64,000 bases of DNA, taken from positions 1-64,000 of the forward strand of contig JACPGB010000012.1 of NCBI GenBank assembly GCA_016182655.1. Direction: 5' to 3'. Below, piece after piece: positions 16,958 through 24,679 of the stretch. This DNA is from Deltaproteobacteria bacterium (GTDB taxonomy: Bacteria > Desulfobacterota > GWC2-55-46). The notes under the pieces are model-generated. The model was given only the letters and a program-made list of their open reading frames with translations, was not told where the DNA came from and did no database searches. The position numbers and the translations under genes are program-made. Position 1 is the stretch's first letter; the number at the start of each line of letters is the position of its first letter.

Positions 16958-18166
16958 ATGTCGGACTTCTACCAGACGGACATAATAACTACACTGCACA
17001 GGCTTGGAAGGCCGGGCCTTGAGAGGCTCGAATCCGAGCTTCAGGACTTCTCGAGGCAAAGGCCTCTAGCTCTGGTACTCCCTGCGCTCTATTCCGAGTT
17101 CGAGGCCGAGGCCCTCCGTGGCATAGTCGAGGAGCTCAAGAAGGTAAGGTACGTAAAGGAGATAGTCCTTTCCCTCGGCAGGGCGTCGGACAAGGAATTC
17201 CAAAGGGCCCGCGAGTTCATGTCGGTCATCCCTTACGATGTGAAGATAATCCACAACGAGGGCAGGAGGGTCAAGGAGATCTACGCCACCCTTGAGAGGA
17301 ACGGCCTCTGGGCTGGCGAAGACGGCAAGGGGCGCTCGGCCTGGCTCGCGTACGGCTACATCGCCGCCTCGGGAAGGGCGGACGTTATCGCGCTCCACGA
17401 CTGCGACATCGTGACCTACGGACGCGAGATGCTGGCACGGCTCTGCTACCCTGTAGTCAACCCCAATATAGACGTCGTCTTCTGCAAAGGCTTTTACAGC
17501 AGGGTCACTGACAGGATGCACGGAAGGGTCACACGCCTCCTTGTAACGCCGCTTATAAGGGCCCTGCAGAAACTCATAGGAGGACACGAGTTCCTCTCCT
17601 TCCTCGACAGCTTCAGGTACCCGCTGGCAGGCGAGTTCTGCATGACAACCGACCTTGCCTGGGTGAACAGGATACCCTGGGACTGGGGTCTCGAGATAGG
17701 GATGCTCTCGGAGGTTTTCAGGAACTACTCAACCAAGAGGGTATGCCAGGTAGACATCTCGGACAACTACGAGCACAAGCACCAGCCCCTTTCCAACGGC
17801 ACGGGAAACGGCGGGCTCACGAGGATGTGCGTGGACATCTGCAAGACCATATTCAGGGTGCTTGCCGCCGAGGGGGTCGTCTTCTCCGATAATTTTTTCA
17901 AGTCCCTCGAAGTCGGTTACCTGAGGCTCGCCGAGGACACGATGGTGAAGTATGAGGCCGACGCGACGCTGAACGGGCTCTTCTACGACAGGCACGGAGA
18001 GGCCAAGGCCGTTGAGACATTCGTCACCGCGATACAGACGGCTTCGAAGGTCGTCCTCGATAATCCCATGGGCACTCCGCTCATCCCGAGCTGGAGAAGG
18101 GTGAGCTCCGGCATCCCGGGCATACTTGACATGCTTAGAAGCGCCGTAGACGAGGACAATCGTTGA
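16958..18166 (+). CDS. Glucosyl-3-phosphoglycerate synthase-like glycosyltransferase (GT81)
   Basis: 402 residues. Motifs fit the GpgS/GT81 family: ALHDCDIVTY (DxD site for nucleotide-sugar and metal), VVFCKGFYSRV, YPLAGEFCMT, and a DISDNYEHKHQPLS block with metal/phosphoglycerate-binding histidines. GpgS makes glucosyl-3-phosphoglycerate, precursor of the compatible solute glucosylglycerate. No GpgP phosphatase is seen nearby, so the end product is unproven. GGGGGGCGGG precedes the ATG; third gene of the operon beginning at 15024. Confidence 0.8.
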   Translation: MSDFYQTDIITTLHRLGRPGLERLESELQDFSRQRPLALVLPALYSEFEAEALRGIVEELKKVRYVKEIVLSLGRASDKEFQRAREFMSVIPYDVKIIHNEGRRVKEIYATLERNGLWAGEDGKGRSAWLAYGYIAASGRADVIALHDCDIVTYGREMLARLCYPVVNPNIDVVFCKGFYSRVTDRMHGRVTRLLVTPLIRALQKLIGGHEFLSFLDSFRYPLAGEFCMTTDLAWVNRIPWDWGLEIGMLSEVFRNYSTKRVCQVDISDNYEHKHQPLSNGTGNGGLTRMCVDICKTIFRVLAAEGVVFSDNFFKSLEVGYLRLAEDTMVKYEADATLNGLFYDRHGEAKAVETFVTAIQTASKVVLDNPMGTPLIPSWRRVSSGIPGILDMLRSAVDEDNR

Positions 18167-18224
18167 CGCTTGATAATTTCCGGCGCCGCGTGTAAGAATA
18201 GCGGAAAAAAAGAGGAGGTCACCC

Positions 18225-18536
18225 ATGTCCGTACTGCTCGAGTTCAGCATGTCGCCGATCGGAAAGGGCGAGTCCGTCTCAAAGTTCGTCGCAAGGTCTC
18301 TGGACATCATCGACAGGAGCGGCCTTCCTTACCGCGTAAACCCGATGGGTACGGTAATGGAAGGCGAGTGGGACGAGGTCTTCGGCGTCGTTAAGAAGTG
18401 TTTCGAGAGGATGAAAAGGGACTGCCCGCGCGTGACCGCCTCGATAAAGCTCGACTACAGGAAGGGCAAGGGCGGGAGGATAACGGCAAAGGTCGAGAGC
18501 CTGGAGAAGAAGCTAAAAAGAAAGCTCAAGGCATAG
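18225..18536 (+). CDS. MTH1187-family thiamine-binding-type protein
   Basis: 103 residues, a single ferredoxin-like domain of the MTH1187/YkoF-like family (DUF77). The N-terminal VLLEFSMSPIGKGESVSKFV and the GLPYRVNPMGTVMEGEWDEV block are characteristic. Members bind thiamine or related compounds and form tetramers; direct function in this organism is unknown. GAGGAGGT lies 8 bases before the ATG. It stands 58 bases after the glycosyltransferase gene and may be the last gene of that operon. The 18537-18694 stretch after it holds no gene. Confidence 0.85.
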   Translation: MSVLLEFSMSPIGKGESVSKFVARSLDIIDRSGLPYRVNPMGTVMEGEWDEVFGVVKKCFERMKRDCPRVTASIKLDYRKGKGGRITAKVESLEKKLKRKLKA

Positions 18537-18694
18537 CAGGCCGCTCCCAAGTCCATCTGCTTTGTTGGCCTCAAAGCTCGAAACTCAGGCGTACAAAAAG
18601 AGTACGCCTCCCTCCTCGCGCTCGACGCCTCGCATCTGGAGCTTATTTGAGTGCCTGAACCTTCTAAGTGTTTTTATATCCTGTAAAGGTTTTT

Positions 18695-18723
18695 TTGTAT
18701 TGGCCGCCCCGTTGTTGTAAAAT
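18695..18723 (+). promoter_or_regulatory. Sigma-70-like promoter of the YgiQ gene, possibly leaderless
   Basis: -35 TTGTAT (18695-18700), 17-base spacer, -10 TAAAAT (18718-18723). The expected start falls at about 18730, which is the A of the start codon, and there is no spaced ribosome binding site (the GAAAGG abuts the ATG). Confidence 0.5.
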
Positions 18724-18729
18724 GAAAGG

Positions 18730-20502
18730 ATGTTTCTCCCGACGACGAAAAAGGAGATGGACTCCCTTGGCTGGGACGGCCTCGACGTAATACTTGTAAC
18801 CGGCGACAGCTACATCGACTCTCCCTTCTCCGGGGTAGCCGTAATCGGCAAGGTATTGCTGGACTCCGGTTACAGGGTCGGGGTCATAGGCCAGCCCGAT
18901 GTGAATACTGACGCCGATATCATGCGGCTCGGCACGCCCGCCCTCTTCTGGGGCGTCACCGGCGGGTGCATTGATTCTATGGTCGCAAACCGCACCGCCT
19001 CGGGCAAGAGGCGCATGAGCGACGATTATACCCCCGGAGGCGTAAACGACCGTCGCCCCGACCGCGCGACGATAATTTACTCCAACCTCATAAGAAGGTT
19101 TTCCAAGACAGATCCCAGGCCCATAGTCCTCGGCGGCATTGAGGCAAGCCTTCGCCGTATAGCCCACTACGACTTCTGGACGGACAGCGTCAGGAGGTCG
19201 GTCCTCTTTGACGCGAAGGCAGACTACCTCCTTTACGGAGAGGGCGAACGCTCGGTAGTCGAGCTCGCCGGGAGACTTAAAGAAGGTGGAGACCCCTGGG
19301 GAGTGCGCGGGCTCTGCTATATCTCCAAGGAACTGCCGGAGGGGTGCGTCGAGTTGCCGTCGTTCGAAGAATCAGCGAACGACAAGGCCGCCTTTGCGCG
19401 CGCATTCCGGACATTCTATGAAAACACCGACCCACCGACAGCGCACCAGCTTGCGCAAAGGCACGACGCCAGGTATCTCGTCCAGAACCCTCCGGCTTTT
19501 TATCTTACGCAGGAGGAGCTAAACAGGGTATACAGCTTAAAATATGAACGGGACCTCCACCCATTTCACAAGAAGGACGGCGAGGTCAAGGCCCTTGAGA
19601 CGATCCGCTTTTCCATATCCACTCACCGTGGGTGTTACGGCGAATGCAACTTTTGCGCAATCGCGGTCCACGAAGGCAGGAGAGTCCGGAGTAGAAGCAA
19701 GGCATCCATCATCGCCGAGGCCAGGGATATAACCAGGCACCCGCTCTTCAAGGGGAGGATACACGACGTCGGCGGGCCTTCGGCGAACATGTACGCCTCT
19801 TTTTGCGAGAGGATGGAAAAAAAAGGATGTTGCACCAAGAGGAGCTGTATCTCTCCGAAGGTCTGCCCGCTTCTGAGATCAGGCCTTGCCGAGCAGATAG
19901 AGCTTCTTGCCGCGCTACGCTCAATCGACGGAGTTAAAAAGGTCGTCGTAGCCTCGGGGCTGAGGCACGACCTGGTGCTCTCAGACAAGAAAGAGGGGGA
20001 GAGATTCTTAAAGGAGCTTGTAAGCCACCATGTCTCAGGGCAGATGAAGATAGCCCCGGAACACACCGAGCCCCATGTGCTTGAGACGATGGGTAAGCCC
20101 GGTTGCGACAAGGAGGCCCTTATAAGGTTCAAGGACCTTTTCTACAGATTCACGAAAGAGGCGGGGATGAAGCAGTTCCTCTCCTACTATCTCATGGCCG
20201 CGCACCCGGGGTGCGACAAGGACGACATGAAGAGGCTTAAGTCGTTTGCATTGAAAGAGCTCGGCACCGTGCCGGAGCAGGTGCAGGTCTTTACGCCGAC
20301 ACCGTCGACGTACTCCACCCTCATCTACTGGACGGAAAAAGACCCGTTTACCGACGAGCCGTGCTTCGTGGAAAAGAGCGGACGGGGGAGGGAAGAGCAG
20401 AAGTCCATACTTACCGGCCCCGCCCCTGACAAGGAGAAAGGCGGCTTTAAGAGATACGGTTTTAAAGAAGGCCGTTTCAGGTCCAAGGGGAAGGGTAGAT
20501 AA
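18730..20502 (+). CDS. YgiQ-family radical SAM protein
   Basis: 590 residues. N-terminal Rossmann-like domain (LDVILVTGDSYIDSPFSGVA) and a radical SAM core with the CxxxCxxC cluster C302, C306, C309 in CYGECNFCAIAVHEGR, then GGPSANMY and MKIAPEHTEPHVL typical of YgiQ. It is expected to bind a [4Fe-4S] cluster and cleave SAM; the reaction is not established for this family. Shorter than E. coli YgiQ (about 740), as in many anaerobes. A probable own promoter lies immediately upstream; pepN follows 33 bases later. Confidence 0.92.
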   Translation: MFLPTTKKEMDSLGWDGLDVILVTGDSYIDSPFSGVAVIGKVLLDSGYRVGVIGQPDVNTDADIMRLGTPALFWGVTGGCIDSMVANRTASGKRRMSDDYTPGGVNDRRPDRATIIYSNLIRRFSKTDPRPIVLGGIEASLRRIAHYDFWTDSVRRSVLFDAKADYLLYGEGERSVVELAGRLKEGGDPWGVRGLCYISKELPEGCVELPSFEESANDKAAFARAFRTFYENTDPPTAHQLAQRHDARYLVQNPPAFYLTQEELNRVYSLKYERDLHPFHKKDGEVKALETIRFSISTHRGCYGECNFCAIAVHEGRRVRSRSKASIIAEARDITRHPLFKGRIHDVGGPSANMYASFCERMEKKGCCTKRSCISPKVCPLLRSGLAEQIELLAALRSIDGVKKVVVASGLRHDLVLSDKKEGERFLKELVSHHVSGQMKIAPEHTEPHVLETMGKPGCDKEALIRFKDLFYRFTKEAGMKQFLSYYLMAAHPGCDKDDMKRLKSFALKELGTVPEQVQVFTPTPSTYSTLIYWTEKDPFTDEPCFVEKSGRGREEQKSILTGPAPDKEKGGFKRYGFKEGRFRSKGKGR

Positions 20503-20535
20503 AAGAACCGTAGGCATGGAAAGGAAAGGATACGG

Positions 20536-23205
20536 ATGGCAATCGAAGAGAAGACAGGCGCGCGGCAGTTCAAATACCAGAGGGAAGACTTCGGAGACCT
20601 CCCGGTCAGGCTCGAACATCTGACTATCTACTTGAACTTCAAGAATGATGCGGTCGAGGCACGTAACTGCCTCCGGATGACCGCCGTCAAGGCCGTCGAC
20701 GAGATACGGCTCGACGCGAGGGACTTGGAGATCGGCAAGGTGGAATGGTGCACGGGCCCGGAGGACGCGCACGGCTCCCCTCTCGCATTCGAATACGAGC
20801 GTGACAAGAACTCTCTCGTTATAAGACTCCCGCGCCGGATAGGGGCAGGGGAGAGGTTCTTCGTGAGGACCGAGTCCAGGTGTTTTCCGTCAGACAACCT
20901 GCTTGAAGGGATATATAAAGACACGACCCCGCCTGAAGCGCCACAGCAATACATCTCGCAGTGCCAGCAGTGGGGCTTCCAGCGCATCATGCCCATTTTC
21001 GACGACTGCCGCGCCAAGTGCACGATGACGACGACGATAGAGGCCGACGCCGCCTACACCCACCTCATAAGCAACGGGAACTTGAGCCTCAAGCACAATC
21101 CCGAAGGCAAGCCGGTCAGGAAGCCCAATGATGCATCCCGGCAAATGATCACATACGAGAACCCGGTGCCCATGGCGCCCTATCTCTTTTTCGTCGGAGC
21201 CGGCACATGGGATACGCTCGCCGACGAGGTCGTCTACCCTTCCGGCCGCAAGGTCCGCCTCGAATACCTCGTCCCGCCCGGGTCAGTGGAATACGCCCGG
21301 ATGCCGATGGAGATACTGAAGGAGTCGGTCCTCTGGGTAGGGAGGACCCAGAATTATGAGTACCCGTTCGACACATACCGCACCATCTGCATGACGAAGT
21401 CAAACTTCGGCGGCATGGAAAACCTCGGGAACACGACGATCGTGACCGACGCGGCGCTCATAACCGAACACACGCTCGACACCCTCATCCTCTACGCCCA
21501 CGCCGTCATCGTGCACGAGTTCGAGCACAACCAGTGCGGCAGCGATACGACGATGGAAACGCCTTTCGACGTCTGGCTGAACGAGGCCTACACGGTCGAT
21601 GTCGAGAGGCAGTTCATGGCCGACAACTTCGACCCCTCGTTCGTGAGGCTCAACCAGGTGGAATCGATCAGGGCGCCTCTTTTGGGCCCCCTTACCATAG
21701 AGGACGCGGGCCACTACGGCAGGATAGTAAGGGAGGGCTTCAACGACCCGGAAGAGCTCATAGACGGGGTCACCTATGTCAAGGCGGCGGAAGTGATAAG
21801 GATGCTCCGCCTCATAGTCGGGAAAGACGCCTTCCAGAAAGGCAAGGCCCTCTACTTCGACCGCTACCGTTCCGGCAACGCCAATACCGACCAGTTCTTC
21901 GCCTGTTTCGAGGAGGTCTCAGGCATGGACCTCGGACAGTTCAAGAGCGAATGGCTCTTCAGGATCGGCTACCCGAAGGTCTCGGCCACGACCTCGTATG
22001 AAGGAGGTCGCTATAGGATTAAATTTACTCAGGACGCGGGAGAGGGAAAGAGGCCTTTTGTGCTGCCGATTTGCCTCGCCCTCGTCGATGGAGAAGGGCG
22101 GGACATTGCGGGGACGGAAAAGGTCTTTACGCTCAAGGAGAAAGAGGCGAAAGTCATCTTCGAAGGTCTCTCTTCTCCCCCGGCCTTCGCATCCATGAAC
22201 CGCGACAGCTCTTTTTACGGGACATTTACGCACGCGAACGCGGAACCCTCGACCCTCATCATGCAGACCCGCCTCGACCCGAACGCCTACAACCGCGTTG
22301 ACGCGATGCGGAAACTTACCGACATCGAGAGGGTCAGGCTTCTTAATGACCCTAATTCCAAAATAAGCGAAGAGTGGCTCGACTTATTCGGAGAGTTACT
22401 TGCGGATGACAGGCTCCCGGCCTCCCTCAAGGCGTACTTCCTCCGCATAGACGAACAGCCGATTGACCGCGCGTATACGACCTGGTACACGGAGCTCGTA
22501 GTAGCAAGGGAGCGGCTCATGTCCGCGGTAAACGCCCGTTACGGAAAAGAGCTCGTCAGTGCATTCCGGAACCTCGGTGCAGTGGCGTACAAAGGCAAGT
22601 CCCCAAAGGACGGGATAGAGGAGAGGATGCTCAGGAATGTCCTCCTCGAGCTTATCGCCGTGGACGATTCGCCCGCAAGCCACTCTCTCATACTCGATTA
22701 CTTCAACGCGGCCACGACCGCGAGCGAGCGGGTCGCGGCGCTTACCTCCCTTAACCGTTCGTCCGACCCGTCGAGAAGGGCCGTTCTCGAAGAGGTCTAC
22801 AAAGACTGGCACATATACTTAAGCGGATACGCAAATTACCTCCGCGTGGTATCGAGCGGCACGAGGGAGGATGTGTTCGAGATGATCGAGGGCGAGAGGA
22901 ACAGGGAGACCTTCGACATCAACCAGCCCACATGGTGCCGCGCCCTCTTTTTGACGATGGCCACGAACAACAAGATGGTCTGGACGGACAAGGGAATAAA
23001 CTGGGCCGCTGATACGGTCATCCGTCTCGCGCCCATTAACGCAACGACTGCGAGCAGGTTACTCAATACCTTCCAGCATGTGCGTTCCCTTAAACCGGGC
23101 CTCAGGGAAAAGGTAAGCGCGGCCCTTGAGCGCATAGTCGAGTCCGTTTCTGAAGAAGCGTGCGCATCCATACACGGCCAGGCCTCGGCGTATCTTGGGA
23201 AGTAG
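20536..23205 (+). CDS. pepN: M1-family aminopeptidase N (PepN-like)
   Basis: 889 residues, length and order of PepN. It contains the exopeptidase motif GGMEN (292-296, GAMEN variant) and zinc site HEFEH (H327, E328, H331) with the third ligand E350 in NEAYT, i.e. HExxH-x18-E. E. coli PepN has HEYFHNWTG at this place; here HEFEHNQCG, so the aromatic residue is replaced by Glu. The C-terminal half is the helical DUF3458 region. Cytosolic (no signal peptide). AAAGGAAAGGA precedes the ATG. Confidence 0.92.
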   Translation: MAIEEKTGARQFKYQREDFGDLPVRLEHLTIYLNFKNDAVEARNCLRMTAVKAVDEIRLDARDLEIGKVEWCTGPEDAHGSPLAFEYERDKNSLVIRLPRRIGAGERFFVRTESRCFPSDNLLEGIYKDTTPPEAPQQYISQCQQWGFQRIMPIFDDCRAKCTMTTTIEADAAYTHLISNGNLSLKHNPEGKPVRKPNDASRQMITYENPVPMAPYLFFVGAGTWDTLADEVVYPSGRKVRLEYLVPPGSVEYARMPMEILKESVLWVGRTQNYEYPFDTYRTICMTKSNFGGMENLGNTTIVTDAALITEHTLDTLILYAHAVIVHEFEHNQCGSDTTMETPFDVWLNEAYTVDVERQFMADNFDPSFVRLNQVESIRAPLLGPLTIEDAGHYGRIVREGFNDPEELIDGVTYVKAAEVIRMLRLIVGKDAFQKGKALYFDRYRSGNANTDQFFACFEEVSGMDLGQFKSEWLFRIGYPKVSATTSYEGGRYRIKFTQDAGEGKRPFVLPICLALVDGEGRDIAGTEKVFTLKEKEAKVIFEGLSSPPAFASMNRDSSFYGTFTHANAEPSTLIMQTRLDPNAYNRVDAMRKLTDIERVRLLNDPNSKISEEWLDLFGELLADDRLPASLKAYFLRIDEQPIDRAYTTWYTELVVARERLMSAVNARYGKELVSAFRNLGAVAYKGKSPKDGIEERMLRNVLLELIAVDDSPASHSLILDYFNAATTASERVAALTSLNRSSDPSRRAVLEEVYKDWHIYLSGYANYLRVVSSGTREDVFEMIEGERNRETFDINQPTWCRALFLTMATNNKMVWTDKGINWAADTVIRLAPINATTASRLLNTFQHVRSLKPGLREKVSAALERIVESVSEEACASIHGQASAYLGK

Positions 23206-23231
23206 CGGCCAGGATTTTCTCTCTTATGGTC

Positions 23232-23471
23232 TAATACCCCGCGACTTGCCGCGTTTTTTTCCCCTCCCCATTGATGGGGGAGGGTTAGGGTGGGGGTGAA
23301 GCCCTGGCCGGGCGGGCAAATCCGTAACCAACATCCGGGGCTCATGTTATCCAGTGGGGCTCCGGGTGACTTTGGCCCTGCGCCGAGCAGTCACCCTCCC
23401 CTCATTCCCCTCCCATCGAGGGAGGGGAAGTATAAGAAGGATGCCCCGCAGCTTGCTGCTGGGTTGTTCAT
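23232..23471. repeat. Complete palindromic intergenic repeat, copy 2
   Basis: Same plan as 8596-8825: CCGCGACTTGCCGCG with T7, a hairpin ending in GGGTGGGGGTGAAG, centre GCCGGGCGGGCAAAT, then CCTGCGCCGAGCAG, CACCCTCCCCT and the hairpin TCCCCTCCC-ATCGA-GGGAGGGGA, ending GGGTTGTTCATT. It fills most of the gap between pepN and the second TPR gene. Its central GCCGGGCGGGCAAA and GCCGAGCAG parts match the 89-base units at 58475-58652. Confidence 0.7.
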
Positions 23472-23479
23472 TAAAAAAA

Positions 23480-23516
23480 GAAGCCCTGAAGGCTTAAGCC
23501 TTCAGGGCTTCTTTTT
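23480..23516. terminator. Bidirectional terminator
   Basis: 14-bp perfect stem GAAGCCCTGAAGGC / GCCTTCAGGGCTTC with a TTAA loop, T5 on the right and A7 on the left. The same GAAGCCCTGAA / TTCAGGGCTTC stem occurs at 27490 and, in part, at 30401. Confidence 0.85.
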
Positions 23517-23649
23517 GCCTTCGTTTCCCCATCCTTTAAGGGCCGCTTTATTTTCTCCCTGTTTTGTGATATCTAACAAATACACTAAAAATCTACGATT
23601 CTACAGGCTCCGTACGGACTGTGGCTTCATGCGCGTGAAGGGTTCCCGA

Positions 23650-24675
23650 GTGGCTGACCGGCGTGAAAAGACAAGGAAGCTTTTGAGGATTGCGGGCCAT
23701 GTCTTGAGGGGAACGCTCTTCTTTTTTGCGCTTATTGGTATCATTGCGCTCTGGGCCTGGCCGTCACAAAAAGGCCTGATAGACCGGCTTGACGGGAAGA
23801 TAGCCGCATACTACTCCGGCCGCTACGCTTCAAGGCTTGACGCCGCCTCCTCTCTCCTTGCTTCGGGTAAATCCGCCGAATCCAAAAAAGAGTTTGAAGC
23901 GATCGTCACCGAACTCTCCGGGGTCGATAAGGAAGAGAAGCTCGGACACGCTTACAGCCGCGCCCTCGGCAGTCTCCTCTCGATAAGCAAAGACGAGCAA
24001 GGCTGGAAAGGGGCGCTCGCGTACTCCAGGGCGCTCGTCGATTTCGAGCCTAACGATTATGGCTTCTGGCTTGACCATGCCGAAGCCCTCGACAAGAACG
24101 GCAAGAGGGAAGAGGCTATCACAGCCATGCAGAGGGCATACGCGATAGCCCCGCAGTCTCTCGTCGTCACAAAGGCCCTATCAGCCGCCCTCATCGACGA
24201 GAAAAGGGGGGCGGAGGCCGTTGAGACGGCGCGGGGATACATGGACGCCAACCGCGCGGCGCAGGTCTACGCATACTATGCCGGGCCCGGCGAGGGCTTT
24301 TCGAAGTCGAGGGTCGGCTCTGCCACAGCCGTCATCACCGGCAAGAAACAGGTCTTCAGGGTCCCGATTGGGAGCGCCGGGGTCGAAAGGTTGAGGATAG
24401 ACTTTAGAGGCCTTCTCGACATGGAGCTCGAGCTTTCCTCCATCTCTCTCATGGCGAACGGCGCACAAATCGAATTGCCGATAGAAGGCCTTGAGCTATC
24501 CACATTCGGCCTCGAGCAAAGGTCCGCGAAGAGGTACGACCTTACTGGTAAAGGGGATGTGAGGATAGGGTTCACTCTCCCCGGAGGGCTACGGGGGGCT
24601 AAAATAACGGCGGTATCCGTAGAGGCTGTTTTCACGCCTAAGCTGGACGGCCTTTCAGCCCCGGCCGGGATATAG
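23650..24675 (+). CDS. Membrane-anchored TPR-type protein (copy 2)
   Basis: 341 residues from the GTG at 23650, chosen because GAAGGG lies 7 bases upstream and the N-terminus then aligns residue for residue with copy 1 (MADRREKTRK against MSGRYAKTRK). An in-frame ATG at 23629 is the alternative. One transmembrane helix (about 22-40), a TPR-like helical region (about 60-200; REEAITAMQRAYAIAPQSLV) and a C-terminal beta-rich domain. Ends 4 bases before the second CotH-like gene; an apparent duplication of the 12367-13404 gene. Confidence 0.72.
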   Translation: MADRREKTRKLLRIAGHVLRGTLFFFALIGIIALWAWPSQKGLIDRLDGKIAAYYSGRYASRLDAASSLLASGKSAESKKEFEAIVTELSGVDKEEKLGHAYSRALGSLLSISKDEQGWKGALAYSRALVDFEPNDYGFWLDHAEALDKNGKREEAITAMQRAYAIAPQSLVVTKALSAALIDEKRGAEAVETARGYMDANRAAQVYAYYAGPGEGFSKSRVGSATAVITGKKQVFRVPIGSAGVERLRIDFRGLLDMELELSSISLMANGAQIELPIEGLELSTFGLEQRSAKRYDLTGKGDVRIGFTLPGGLRGAKITAVSVEAVFTPKLDGLSAPAGI

Positions 24676-24679
24676 ACGC

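Noticed and set aside
23290-23649. N-terminal extension of the second TPR gene through the repeat
   Set aside because: It runs through the intergenic repeat and a terminator, and the paralogue has no such region; the GTG at 23650 aligns exactly.
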